From CAZGDB01 sp964524705 (GTDB taxonomy: Bacteria > Pseudomonadota > Gammaproteobacteria > Berkiellales > Berkiellaceae), in assembly GCA_964524705.1 (NCBI GenBank), contig CAZGDB010000003.1, forward strand, positions 1 through 64,000: a DNA stretch of 64,000 nt, written 5' to 3'. This document shows positions 49,113 through 58,745 of the stretch, piece after piece (position 1 is the stretch's first letter; every line of letters begins with the position of its first letter). The translations under genes were made by a program, and so were the position numbers. Below the pieces are notes generated by a model. The model worked only from the letters and a program-made list of their open reading frames with translations, searched no databases and was not told the origin of the DNA.

Positions 49113-51426
49113 GCAACACCACCCGACAAACCCGTTGTAAATGACACCGTTGACAAGTTTGTTTCCCCTCACGCGGTGTATAAGTCCAAAATCCTTTTTG
49201 TAAATCCTCTGCTAAAGCTTGCATATCTTGCTGCCACTGTGTCGTAACCGTCTCATAATTAGCTTCTGGTATCCCCGCAGTTTCCCATGGATCTAAAAAG
49301 TTACACCCCTTCCCCATCCCCTTATAGGTATACCCCGTACGGGCTAACCCCACCCACATAAAACCCTGAAACTTATTAGGCTGCAAACTAAAATATAAAG
49401 GAAACTGTACATCCCTAGGACGCGCACTCATCAACCCTGACAAACTTCCTAAAGTACCCGTCTTATAATCTAAAATTAAATAGGCGCCGTCTGTCGTTCT
49501 ATCCACCCTATCAAACCGTACACTAAAGGATAAACCGGCAAATTGCGTCTTAACCCCACTCTCTAGTGCAACAATTTGTATGTCCTGACGTGTGACTTCA
49601 TTTTCTACATAGGGTGTTAAACGTTTTAAAACCCGTTCTTCTTCTAGCGCAGCAGCCCATGTAGGCAAAGTACGGTTAATGCTCTGCCAAGCTTGCGTAT
49701 AAGCACTATGTAATAACGCTTGTACTTCAAATACCGGACCCGCCTGTATCGCTTTACCTACCTGATAGAGCACTTTATGCACCAAGCTCCCAAACTCTAA
49801 AGGATTCAAACCTAAGGTCGGATCTATCGTCTCTGGTACCTCTACCCTTAAGGTTAAAAAAGCTTTAATCGGACAGTCACTTTGTAACTGCAAACTACGC
49901 ACACTATAGGTTTTATCATAGTCACAGGGTTCAAAGGGTACAGCCGTTGAAGTAACGGTTTGCCAGCTTAATGCCGGCCTATCTCGGATCATATTGACCG
50001 CTGTTACCACAGGGACCCCATAACTTTGTAACAATGGACTCATCATCACTGCACGGTGTGCGACCATTGTTGCATGAGACAACACTACCGTAGGGGCGGA
50101 TTGTATAAATCGTTGAAAGACCTTTTGTGCAAAATCTAATTGTCGAGTTGCATCTGCATGTGGCATTTGATGCTGCACTTGTAGGGTATAAGGAATAAAA
50201 GGACTAGGATCTGCACGGGCTGGCCACTGATCTTGCGTTAACCCTGTCACAAACAATGCCTCAAAACTTAATCCCGCTGCTTCTAACACCCCTAAAATTT
50301 GTATAGGTTCATGAAAACTCTGCGGCTGAAACTCCGTCTCTCTCGTGAGCTCTTCTAAGGCATGCAATAACAAGGGCGCATTCCAGTCCCCCAATAAAGG
50401 CCCCTCTACCAACAACGCCTGCCATAACGCTTGCCAACGCTGCCAATACTGATACTCCATACTATTCAATGCCCGTTGGATCCAAGGTTGCTCATTCAAA
50501 TAATGGGCAAACTGTGACAACAGTACCGGGATAGGCCTAAAATCCGTGTTTTGAAAATAACTTTTTAAAGCCTCTAAAGCATGCTGTATTAAGGGCAACC
50601 GTAATAAAGGCACCCCTTTAGAAATATTAAACAACCGCTGCCCATACCCATGCAATTGCATGCGTAACGTAGGATGCAACACTTCCGTAAAAATCGCCTC
50701 AATCGTATGACGATGTTCTGCTAAAGTGGGCACCACTACCGCCACAGACTTTTGCCCCCGTTCAACAGCCGCTTGTGCCCACAGCGCAGCGGCCCACCAC
50801 TCTTGCGGTTCATCCGCATAAGCCTGTAGCGTGACTGTAGCAGCCTCATATCCTAATCCTAATGAGGTATGTACTACCCCAAGCGCTGCCCATCGTGCTT
50901 TTAATGCCGCTAAGGCTGGCGGATCGTCCTCAAACGCATGCCATCCCATACAAGGCGGTAATGCAATCGTGATTTGCTGTAACCAAGCATATAACTCTAC
51001 AGTCTCTATCGTCCCCGCTGGACGTTGTGCTAAATATGTACGTACCACTTGCTGAAACAGCTGAACTTCAACACTCTCAGGGTTATAGTCTTTCCAATCC
51101 AAGCCCCATAATACCGTGTTATAAAAAGCTTTTTGTAAGTCTGCTACCATTGCTGATTCAGACCATAACGCATGTGCTGCGACCGTTTGTAAGGCCTGCC
51201 GCCATAAACGACCGCTTTGCCAGGCGGTTAAAATAATGGGCGAAACAGGTAGCTGTGGCAATATATTTTTAGTTAACCAACTATTAAAAGTATAAATCGG
51301 TGGCTGTGCTGCCGCTTTTTGAGCACCCAAAAATTTTTCCGTTAAATACCGCACACTTCGCTGGGTTGGCGCGAAGATCACACCACCCTGGGCTATAATA
51401 GAAAGATAGTGACTAAACTCAGACAC
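49102..51426 (-). CDS. AddB-like PD-(D/E)xK nuclease partner
   Basis: Partner of the helicase-nuclease encoded directly downstream. 774 residues with an inactivated helicase-like body: FAPTQRSVRYLTEKF lacks the GxGKT of a P-loop. The RecB-type nuclease domain near the end has VRFDRVDRTTDGAYLILDYKTGTLG. A cysteine group CQRCHLQRVC lies at the end. AddB carries a Fe-S cluster made by four cysteines; I see three here, with a fourth Cys possibly at DCPIKAF upstream. Belongs to the group often labelled 'probable DNA repair protein'. Confidence 0.85.
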   Translation of the reverse strand: MSEFSHYLSIIAQGGVIFAPTQRSVRYLTEKFLGAQKAAAQPPIYTFNSWLTKNILPQLPVSPIILTAWQSGRLWRQALQTVAAHALWSESAMVADLQKAFYNTVLWGLDWKDYNPESVEVQLFQQVVRTYLAQRPAGTIETVELYAWLQQITIALPPCMGWHAFEDDPPALAALKARWAALGVVHTSLGLGYEAATVTLQAYADEPQEWWAAALWAQAAVERGQKSVAVVVPTLAEHRHTIEAIFTEVLHPTLRMQLHGYGQRLFNISKGVPLLRLPLIQHALEALKSYFQNTDFRPIPVLLSQFAHYLNEQPWIQRALNSMEYQYWQRWQALWQALLVEGPLLGDWNAPLLLHALEELTRETEFQPQSFHEPIQILGVLEAAGLSFEALFVTGLTQDQWPARADPSPFIPYTLQVQHQMPHADATRQLDFAQKVFQRFIQSAPTVVLSHATMVAHRAVMMSPLLQSYGVPVVTAVNMIRDRPALSWQTVTSTAVPFEPCDYDKTYSVRSLQLQSDCPIKAFLTLRVEVPETIDPTLGLNPLEFGSLVHKVLYQVGKAIQAGPVFEVQALLHSAYTQAWQSINRTLPTWAAALEEERVLKRLTPYVENEVTRQDIQIVALESGVKTQFAGLSFSVRFDRVDRTTDGAYLILDYKTGTLGSLSGLMSARPRDVQFPLYFSLQPNKFQGFMWVGLARTGYTYKGMGKGCNFLDPWETAGIPEANYETVTTQWQQDMQALAEDLQKGFWTYTPREGKQTCQRCHLQRVCRVVLHAG

Positions 51427-51436
51427 AGGTGCTCAT

Positions 51437-52174
51437 ATGGTTGCTCCTACTGGCTTCATTGTACTCGGGCACAGAGGTCTTGCACAGCATGCCCCTGAAA
51501 ACACCTTAGAAGGCTTTAAGGTCGCAAAAGAAAATGGACTAACTTGGGTAGAGTTTGATATACAGCTGACAAAAGATGGCGTATGGGTTCTCTTTCACGA
51601 TGATGATACTCAACGTGTGGCACAAACCAAAGAAGCCCTCACCATCGCAGCACTGACTTTAGCACAAGTGAAAACTTTAGAAGTAGGTAGTTATTTTGGG
51701 CCACAATTTAGAGGTGCTAAAATCCCAACCTTAGCCGAAACCTTAACAACCTGTGGCCAATTGGGTCTAAATGTAAATATTGAAATCAAACTCAATGCAA
51801 AAATGCCAGAATTTGCATTACGTGACCTTTTAAAACAATCCGCTGCTTTTCAAAAAACACAAATGCTGTGTTTTTCGAGTTTTTGTCATGAAACACTGGA
51901 ACAAGTGCGCTCGCTTGATAAAACTACGCAAATTGGGGTGCTGTGTGAAACTTTTACCCCAGATGTATTAAATACCGTCAAACAATTATCCCCAACAACA
52001 CTCAATACAGATCATACAGCCCTGGACGCAGCACTTATTACCCAACTCACACAACAAGTTCCTGTGCTGTTATACACCGTGAATGATCCAAAGAAGGCGA
52101 AGGAATATAAAGAACAAGGCATTGCTGGAATTTTTACAGACAGAGCAGATGTCGCCAAACCCTTCCTGACCTAA
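51437..52174 (+). CDS. ugpQ: Glycerophosphodiester phosphodiesterase
   Basis: Cleaves glycerophosphodiesters to glycerol-3-phosphate and an alcohol. 245 residues, no signal peptide, so it is the cytosolic UgpQ type. The GDPD active site is complete: GHRGLAQHAPENTLEGF, VEFDIQLTKDGVWVLFHDDD and NVNIEIKL. It diverges from the addB-like gene with only 10 bases between the two starts. Confidence 0.93.
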   Translation: MVAPTGFIVLGHRGLAQHAPENTLEGFKVAKENGLTWVEFDIQLTKDGVWVLFHDDDTQRVAQTKEALTIAALTLAQVKTLEVGSYFGPQFRGAKIPTLAETLTTCGQLGLNVNIEIKLNAKMPEFALRDLLKQSAAFQKTQMLCFSSFCHETLEQVRSLDKTTQIGVLCETFTPDVLNTVKQLSPTTLNTDHTALDAALITQLTQQVPVLLYTVNDPKKAKEYKEQGIAGIFTDRADVAKPFLT

Positions 52175-52191
52175 TACTCAATACATTTTAG

Positions 52192-52641
52192 CTAAATCGC
52201 ACCAGGAAGTGCTTGCACTTTATGTTTAAACGCCTCCCAAAAAACAAGCAATGCTTTTGCTTGTACCACATAATTATTGAGGTCAGCCACTAGCGTAGCC
52301 GTATCATCTGGATAATCATGTGCCACTTTATTGCGGATTTCACGCAAATCTAACCACCTCTGCGTATCTTCTAAATACCCTATTTTTTTTCTAACCGATT
52401 TAATTTATCGATAAATGCAGGCGCATTATCTTCTGCCAAAAGCAACAGCCACCCAAAAATCTATTTTCTTTTTTGCAATCACCGCATAATCTGCATAATC
52501 TGTTTCAATATACAAATCAATATCTCCACCTTTTTTAGCATCGTCCACACGTGACCCAAAAAGCCATATATGATCTGACTCTGAAAAAATATTTTTAAAT
52601 GCCCTTTTAATGGCATTAATTTGTTTTTCAGTAAGGCGCAT
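52192..52641 (-). pseudogene. Decayed MNT-HEPN nucleotidyltransferase pair
   Basis: From ATG 52641 (GGAGAAGG upstream) the frame reads MRLTEKQINAIKRAF and then FGSRVDDAKKGGDIDLYIE, a minimal nucleotidyltransferase. It breaks down after IAKKKIDFWVAVA and stops at 52426. In other frames the same strand continues with LAEDNAPAFIDKLNRLEKK, then WLDLREIRNKVAHDYPDD, a HEPN domain with the R-x4-6-H motif, ending in KVQALPGAI at 52192. A run of eight A at 52383-52390 causes one of the frame breaks. Such pairs are type VII toxin-antitoxin modules; this one is broken in at least two places. Confidence 0.65.
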
Positions 52642-52671
52642 AGAACCTTCTCCATCACAATATTGCAACAT

Positions 52672-52987
52672 ATACGCAAAAAAAACAGTTAATCTTCAAG
52701 CTTCTACGACATGCTCAAACCGACCCTCTATAGAATAGGGAGTTTAGATGCTGCCTGCAACACCTTAATCCTCTTCTTGTAAAAAGACCTGCGACATAGG
52801 AAGGCAACCAAATATTCGATAAAAGACATTGGGTACATATTCAATCAGTTACAACCCACTCCAATAAGTGCCCATACTATCCATAGATTTAGATCACTAT
52901 GGACATGATGAGTACAAAAAAACACCCAAATCTACAAAATAGCCTAAACTTCCATATATCACTGTGATAATAATGAGGCGACCTATC
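52672..52987. other. Non-coding stretch
   Basis: About 315 bases between the MNT remnant and the next gene. I see no gene, strong hairpin or clear promoter; a weak purine-rich ribosome site (GAGG) lies at its right end, before the next start. Confidence 0.5.
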
Positions 52988-53371
52988 ATGACCACGCTCA
53001 ACCCTCGTGACCTAGAAACACTTTTAAAGGAATTGCAAAATAAGCCTAATCCTACCAAAAAAGATTATGAGACCTTGCAAAAGGTCTTATTAGACCAAGC
53101 TTTAAGCTTAAAAAATTTGGTGGAGAATAATAAAAAATTAGAGAATGCACAGCAATCCCTAACACTGAACAAAACTATTTTATTTCATGTAGATAAAGCT
53201 TTAAATCCAAAGCATGAATTTAAACCCGTCCCGGAAGTGCCTAGCTTACTCAAAAAATATCTGTTACTGAGTCAACAGCTCAAGCTAACACCGGAGCAAG
53301 AACCTAACAAGAAAAAAAGACATCAGCACGATCCGTTTTCACTCAAACCTAAAAAACCAGGTGAGTATTAA
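52988..53371 (+). CDS. Small basic helical protein of unknown function
   Basis: A 128-residue protein from the ATG at 52988 (MTTLNPRDLETLLKELQNKP), which has GAGG 9 bases upstream; a start at 52964 is possible. Nearly all helical, with a coiled coil at about 25-65 (LSLKNLVENNKKLENAQQSL) and a strongly basic, Pro-rich tail (NKKKRHQHDPFSLKPKKPGEY). No membrane segment. Not recognised. Its stop overlaps that of the next gene on the other strand by 4 bases. Small basic proteins of this kind can be nucleoid-binding or secreted; nothing decides. Confidence 0.65.
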   Translation: MTTLNPRDLETLLKELQNKPNPTKKDYETLQKVLLDQALSLKNLVENNKKLENAQQSLTLNKTILFHVDKALNPKHEFKPVPEVPSLLKKYLLLSQQLKLTPEQEPNKKKRHQHDPFSLKPKKPGEY

Positions 53372-55212
53372 GCGCTCGTGCCATTATCTTTGAGTAACAA
53401 CTGAACAGGGAACTCTGCATCCTTCATCGGAAGGTACTTCTCTGTTCCTTTAAAACCCCCAAATTGAGCTTTGAGATCCTCTTGATCTAAATAATACTGT
53501 GGCAAGTACCATCTAAAAGTTCCTAATATGCGCGTCAAGGATTCAGACACAACCTGACCTACCCATACATTCGGGGTTTCAGTACGCCAGAAATGAATTC
53601 TTAAACGCCCGCTAGCAGTTGGCTTAACGTAAACAAGATCCGGGAGCTCATGCCTATGAAAACTAGGAATCTCAGGATGCACCTTAGGATCTGGATTATC
53701 ACTCAACCAATACAACATTAATAAACGTGTGGTCGGTGGCAACTCCACCCAACCGGTATTTTCTAAATACTTAAAAAATGCGGTTTTACCCGTATAACGT
53801 ACATTTAAGTCACACACCGGGCGACCCCAGAAATTCTCGCGCTCACAACTGGTTTCAGTAGTTTGTGTATACGCAACCGGCCATTCACTAGGAGATTCAG
53901 TTGGGATCATAGGGTGTTTTAATACCCAATAACTGCTAAATAAAAATAAAACAAAAATAGTTAACTCATAAGAGGCACGTGTCGTCCAACTCGGCAAGGT
54001 ATGCCCTCGGGGTACGGCAAAATGCCCTAATCCTACCCCTACCCATAAACCTAATAGCGTAGACAATAAAGGCAAACTGCCAAAATAAAGTACTGAAATC
54101 ACAATACTAACAATCACCAAACGCTGCCCCAATAAAGCCTGCGGACTGTGCCCAAAAAAGAAATGAAAAGCACTGCCATATAAAAAGGCAGCCACTAATA
54201 AGTTCATCCAAGGCTGATGATCTACGCCAGCCAAGGTATAGTTAAAAATAAATTGTAAGGCGAGCACCCCAGCCAATAATGCTAAGTAACGGGTACGCAC
54301 TTGATACAAACGAGATGCCCAAAAAATATTAGCAACAGCTAGAATACTTAATAACAATGGATGTGCTAAATTTTGTAAAGGTAAAAAAACAAATGCTAAA
54401 TCAAAAGTTTGTACAGCACGGCTAAAATTAAACCAACTAATATCTGGATCTCTACCCACCCCAAATGCTAATGCAATCCATAATACGGTAACAAAAATTC
54501 CCCAAGTTCCTAATGCAAGGGTCTTGTGGGTAATTAAACCTTGAGTTCCTGGATGTAACGTTTTAGACACACACCAATGAAAAAAACGGCGCGCATGTTT
54601 ACTAATAAACGCATAAATCGTATAGCCGATCCATAAAACCAATGAACAGATTAACAACACCACTACTAATCGACGCCCAATTTGTGCATCAAACATCCCT
54701 GCAGCAATCCCAAACAGATAGCCCGGTAAACAGTACAAAGGGGCCCAAACTATCCCAGATAACAAATTATAAACAAAGAAACGGGTATTACTCATCCCCA
54801 CCATACCTGCAACCACAGGTATAATTGGACGTACAGGCCCCACAAAACGACCTATTAAGATACTCTTTCCACCATGAATATTAAAAAATTGTTGGCCACG
54901 ATTTAACCACGAAGGAAAATATTTGAATGGCCACATGCTGCGAACACGTTCACGATAAGCATACCCAATCCAAAAGCTAATATTATCTCCGACTACCGCC
55001 CCTAATACAGCCCAAAAAAATGTGCTCCCCAAGGGTAACACGCCCGTGCCGACTAATGCCCCAATAGTGGTCATCAGCAAGACACCAGGAACAAAAAATC
55101 CTATACCCACCAAACACTCGGCCACAGTGATAATAAAGACAATGAACCCAGCCCAGTGCGGGTAATTTTGAATCCACTCTACAAGCGGATGAAAGGTATC
55201 GGCGTTCAACAT
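53368..55212 (-). CDS. DedA membrane protein fused to an LssY-like C-terminal domain
   Basis: A 614-residue polytopic protein. Residues 1-210 are a DedA (SNARE-associated/VTT) domain with FFVPGVLLMTTIGALVG, GRFVGPVRPIIPVVAGM and flanking re-entrant hairpins. Then come several membrane segments to about residue 420 in the place where relatives carry a PAP2 phosphatase, but I see no SGHxx motif. The end (about 435-610) is a soluble LssY-C-like domain with WPVAYTQTTETSCERENFWG and HFWRTETPNVWVGQ. The full architecture is that of Legionella LssY, found with a type I secretion locus there; no lss genes are next to it here. DedA proteins flip lipids; the role here is inferred. Confidence 0.82.
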   Translation of the reverse strand: MLNADTFHPLVEWIQNYPHWAGFIVFIITVAECLVGIGFFVPGVLLMTTIGALVGTGVLPLGSTFFWAVLGAVVGDNISFWIGYAYRERVRSMWPFKYFPSWLNRGQQFFNIHGGKSILIGRFVGPVRPIIPVVAGMVGMSNTRFFVYNLLSGIVWAPLYCLPGYLFGIAAGMFDAQIGRRLVVVLLICSLVLWIGYTIYAFISKHARRFFHWCVSKTLHPGTQGLITHKTLALGTWGIFVTVLWIALAFGVGRDPDISWFNFSRAVQTFDLAFVFLPLQNLAHPLLLSILAVANIFWASRLYQVRTRYLALLAGVLALQFIFNYTLAGVDHQPWMNLLVAAFLYGSAFHFFFGHSPQALLGQRLVIVSIVISVLYFGSLPLLSTLLGLWVGVGLGHFAVPRGHTLPSWTTRASYELTIFVLFLFSSYWVLKHPMIPTESPSEWPVAYTQTTETSCERENFWGRPVCDLNVRYTGKTAFFKYLENTGWVELPPTTRLLMLYWLSDNPDPKVHPEIPSFHRHELPDLVYVKPTASGRLRIHFWRTETPNVWVGQVVSESLTRILGTFRWYLPQYYLDQEDLKAQFGGFKGTEKYLPMKDAEFPVQLLLKDNGTSA

Positions 55213-55299
55213 AGATATTATTTCTTAGCTAATTAAATTACTTTTGTCCTATACTATGTAAGTGTAACAAACTGGGAATGAATTACCAGGCCATTGCTG

Positions 55300-55305
55300 T
55301 ATAAT
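55300..55305 (+). promoter_or_regulatory. Possible -10 box for metQ
   Basis: A TATAAT with TG just before it, 78 bases upstream of the metQ ATG. The -35 region is poor. No S-box (SAM) riboswitch or other structured leader is evident in the roughly 75-base leader, only a small TATGG/CCATA hairpin at 55311-55324. Confidence 0.3.
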
Positions 55306-55383
55306 CTCCGTATGGCTTACCATAGATGGAAAGCCAACTAAATTTATACTTCCTGAACTCGATAACCTATTGGAGTCACAAAT

Positions 55384-56184
55384 ATGGAAATACGCGCTCG
55401 TTTATTACAGGCAACCACTGCCCTAATACTCAGTTTAAGCCTAGGTCTGGCTGGTTGTGGTGCAGACCACAAAGAGCTTGTTGTTGGATGCATGAAAGGT
55501 CCTGAAGCTGAATTAGTGCAAGCAGCAAAACTCATCGCTGAAAAAGACCATGGTCTTAAAGTGCGTGTTGTAGAATACGCCAGTTACGATGAGCCTAATG
55601 CGGCCCTTGCTAAAAAAGAAATCGATCTTAACCTCTTTCAACACCAAAGTTTTTTATCCCGTGATATGAAAGAACATAATTATGATTTAACCGTTATTGG
55701 TAAAACCTTTTTATACCCTATGGGTCTATATTCAACAAAAGTACAAACCCTAACTCAATTACCACAACAAGCACGTATTGGAGTACCGAATGACCCCACC
55801 AATACTGATAGAGCCATCAAACTCTTAGCTAAAAATGATTTAATTACCGTACCGCAAACTAATGAACTCCTCACTCCGGCTATGGTGATTAAAAACCCCC
55901 GCAATCTTCAAATTGTCCCTTTAGAAGCTGGACAATTACCCAGTATGCTGTCTGAACTAGATGCAGCTTGTATTAACACGACCTTTGCAGCAGAAGCTAA
56001 ACTAGATCTCAATACTGCATTAGCGCGCGAAGCCAAAGACGCACCTTATGTCAACTTAATCGTTGCACGTACTGAGGATAAAGAAGATTCACGCTTTGAT
56101 GTCTTCATAAAATCCTTTCAAAATCCTAAAGTAGTAGAAAAAGCCGGTGAGCTCTTTCATGACTTTGCGATTGCAGGCTGGTAA
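55384..56184 (+). CDS. metQ: MetQ/NlpA-family methionine-binding lipoprotein
   Basis: Substrate-binding lipoprotein of a methionine ABC importer. 266 residues. A lipoprotein signal peptide ends in the lipobox LAGC (Cys at about residue 25). The mature NlpA domain has VEYASYDEPNAALAKKEIDL, NLFQHQSFL and GVPNDPTNTDRAIKLL. The partner permease MetI and ATPase MetN are not next to it, though they usually are. GGAGTC lies 8 bases before the start. An MFS gene follows 9 bases downstream. Whether it binds methionine is a family inference. Confidence 0.9.
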   Translation: MEIRARLLQATTALILSLSLGLAGCGADHKELVVGCMKGPEAELVQAAKLIAEKDHGLKVRVVEYASYDEPNAALAKKEIDLNLFQHQSFLSRDMKEHNYDLTVIGKTFLYPMGLYSTKVQTLTQLPQQARIGVPNDPTNTDRAIKLLAKNDLITVPQTNELLTPAMVIKNPRNLQIVPLEAGQLPSMLSELDAACINTTFAAEAKLDLNTALAREAKDAPYVNLIVARTEDKEDSRFDVFIKSFQNPKVVEKAGELFHDFAIAGW

Positions 56185-56193
56185 CTTTTAATA

Positions 56194-57438
56194 ATGCAGT
56201 ACTATTGGTCATTATTACGCCCCTGGTTTACCTGGGGCGTTGCACTTTTATTTTATCTTTATGAATTCATCTTGCGGGTAAGCCCCAGCACCATGATTTT
56301 AGAATGGATGCGAGATCTCAACCTCAATGCCAGTCAAGTTGGGCATCTTTCTGCCACCTATTTTTATGCTTATGCACTGTGTCAGATCCCAGCAGGACTA
56401 GTGGTAGATCTGTACCCTATTCGCACCATCTTAACCCTCACCGCAGGTCTGACTGCACTGGGGACCTTGATGATCTGCAATACACTCACCCCTGAATGGG
56501 CTTATGTAGGACGAGGCATTATTGGTTTGGGTTCTGCCTTTGCATTTGTAAGCTGCTTAACCCTGGCAGCTAAACAACTCCCATTATGGGCATTTCCTAT
56601 TGCCGTTGGACTCACAAATCTCTGTGGCGTATTAGGTGGGATTTTAGGAGGCGGCCCCTTAGCCATGATCGTAGATAGCACTTCCTGGCGCGAAGCACTC
56701 TTGGGCTTAGCCTTTATTGGTTTTATTTTAACGTTATTACTTTTTTTATGTGTACCATACATCCCCACACACCCCAAAACACACTACGCACATATTAAAC
56801 CTGCGCTCAAAGCAACGCTCCACCATCGCATGACCTGGAAAATGGCCTTATATGCCAGCGCTATTGTTGTACCCATCACTGCATTTGTAGAACTCTGGGG
56901 TGTGCCCTTTTTAATATTGAGTAATGGCCTCTCTAAACCCGAAGCTGCCTTTGCTTTATCTTGTGTCTTTATCGGTATTGGTATTGGTGGACCCAGCATA
57001 GGCATACTCGCAGCAAAACTCGGCCCCCACCGCTGGCCACAACTCTTAAAAATCTTTATGCTCTCTACCCTAACCTTATTTAGCCTGATTATTTTTTACC
57101 CCCCGACACAGTTTGTATGGCTCATTGTGTTGTTAGTACTATATGGTTTTTGTGCCAGTCATATGTTGTTGTGTTTCACTTTTGTTAAAAATTGGCACCC
57201 TGAGTTCTCAGGCACCGCTATTGGTTTTTTAAATATGTGTATTATGGCCTGTGGTGCTTTATTTCAACCTTTAATGGGTAAGTTAATTGACAAAAAAGTT
57301 ACAACACCAGAACTCTATACCTTAGACCTCTGGGCCTTTCAAAAAACCTTAGGCCTACTATCGATAGTGCTACTAGGCGCACTATTATTACTAACATGGT
57401 ATATTATTCCCCATCTACACAAAAAAGAGGCGCACTAA
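56194..57438 (+). CDS. MFS transporter
   Basis: Major-facilitator transporter of 414 residues with 12 predicted membrane segments and the motif-A-like GLVVDLYPIRTILT after the second helix. It resembles the GlpT/phthalate-like anion group abundant in Legionella and Coxiella, several of which carry amino acids or phosphates. The substrate cannot be read from the sequence; its place in a run with metQ and nhaD is suggestive only. The stop overlaps the next start (TAATG). Confidence 0.88.
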   Translation: MQYYWSLLRPWFTWGVALLFYLYEFILRVSPSTMILEWMRDLNLNASQVGHLSATYFYAYALCQIPAGLVVDLYPIRTILTLTAGLTALGTLMICNTLTPEWAYVGRGIIGLGSAFAFVSCLTLAAKQLPLWAFPIAVGLTNLCGVLGGILGGGPLAMIVDSTSWREALLGLAFIGFILTLLLFLCVPYIPTHPKTHYAHIKPALKATLHHRMTWKMALYASAIVVPITAFVELWGVPFLILSNGLSKPEAAFALSCVFIGIGIGGPSIGILAAKLGPHRWPQLLKIFMLSTLTLFSLIIFYPPTQFVWLIVLLVLYGFCASHMLLCFTFVKNWHPEFSGTAIGFLNMCIMACGALFQPLMGKLIDKKVTTPELYTLDLWAFQKTLGLLSIVLLGALLLLTWYIIPHLHKKEAH

Positions 57439-58745
57439 TGCTCACCCATCCTATTGCTTTAAGTTGTTTAGCTATTTTTGGTATTAGCTACTGTGTGGTT
57501 CTTCTAGAAGAATATCTACACCTCTCCAAGTCTAAACCTGTCTTAATTGCCGCAGGAATCATTTGGGTATTAATTGCACATTTAGGCTTAAGCGAATCTA
57601 GCATCGCTGCAGAAAGCGCCTTCAAAGCCGTTTTTTTAGAATATTCAGAACTATTTTTCTTTTTAGTCGTGGCTATGACTTATATAAACTGCATGGAAGA
57701 ACGCGGTGTATTCACCACTATTCACGCCAAAATGGTCAAAGCCGGTTACAGCTTTAAAAGCTTATTTTGGATTACAGGGATATTAGCTTTCTTTATCTCA
57801 CCTATCGCCGATAACCTTACCACTGCACTCTTAATGGGCAGAATTATTCTAGCCCTAGGTAAAGATCATCCTAAATTCATTGTTCCCGGTTGTGTTAACG
57901 TAGTCGTTGCCGCTAATGCTGGGGGTGCTTTTAGCCCTTTTGGAGATCTCACCACCCTAATCGTATGGCAAAAAGGCATACTGCCTTTCTTTGATTTTTT
58001 TGTTTTAGGGATCCCCTGCTTTATTAGTTTCCTCGTACCAGCATTCTTTTTACAATTTGTGATCCCTAAAGCACAACCTGAACCACAAACCACCACTACT
58101 ATACTTAAACCAGGTGCAGGGATGATTGTATTTTTGTTCCTAGCAACCATCACCTGTGCAGTCCTCTTTCACCATTGTTATCACCTACCCCCCGTACTTG
58201 GGATGCTCTTTGGTTTAGGCGGACTCATGTTCTATGGCTACAAACTCAGTACTAAAAAAACCCCAGGCCATACCCACAGTGATTACGTCTTTAACATCTT
58301 CTCTCATTTACAAGCCATTGAATGGGATACTTTATTATTTCTCTATGGGATTTTAATCTGTATCGGTGGCTTGTCTACCTTAGGGTATTTAGAACTACTG
58401 TCCCATAAAATCTACTTAGAGTGGTTTGTAAGTCTAGGAGCTCACGGCATTACTGTCGCTAATACCTTAATTGGCGTGATTGGTGCTTTTTTAGGCAACC
58501 TTCCTATGATCTACAGTGTCATTACCATGTCGCCAGTAATGTCTGAAGGACAATGGCTGTTGATTACCTTAACCACTGGTATTGGCGGTAGCCTTTTATC
58601 GATTGGCTCTGCTGCAGGAATTGGACTTATGGGGATTGCACCAAGTTATACATTTTGGGCACACCTACGTTGGATTTGGGCCATTCTACTGGGCTATTTT
58701 GCCAGTATCGCGGCCCATCTCATCATAAACGCTCATCTCTTTTAG
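57438..58745 (+). CDS. nhaD: NhaD-type Na+/H+ antiporter
   Basis: Ion transporter-superfamily antiporter that exports sodium (or lithium) in exchange for protons. The ATG at 57438, sharing its A with the MFS stop, gives 435 residues. About 11 membrane segments. Family motifs: FFISPIADNLTTALLMGRII and NAGGAFSPFGDLTTLIVW, with their mirror in the second half GAFLGNLPMIYSVI and GSLLSIGSAAGIGLMG. It converges on dnaQ with a 4-base overlap at the stops. Confidence 0.9.
   Translation: MLTHPIALSCLAIFGISYCVVLLEEYLHLSKSKPVLIAAGIIWVLIAHLGLSESSIAAESAFKAVFLEYSELFFFLVVAMTYINCMEERGVFTTIHAKMVKAGYSFKSLFWITGILAFFISPIADNLTTALLMGRIILALGKDHPKFIVPGCVNVVVAANAGGAFSPFGDLTTLIVWQKGILPFFDFFVLGIPCFISFLVPAFFLQFVIPKAQPEPQTTTTILKPGAGMIVFLFLATITCAVLFHHCYHLPPVLGMLFGLGGLMFYGYKLSTKKTPGHTHSDYVFNIFSHLQAIEWDTLLFLYGILICIGGLSTLGYLELLSHKIYLEWFVSLGAHGITVANTLIGVIGAFLGNLPMIYSVITMSPVMSEGQWLLITLTTGIGGSLLSIGSAAGIGLMGIAPSYTFWAHLRWIWAILLGYFASIAAHLIINAHLF

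Noticed and set aside
55221..55383. Possible SAM riboswitch upstream of metQ
   Set aside because: The leader lacks the S-box core helices and is too short; only a small hairpin is present.
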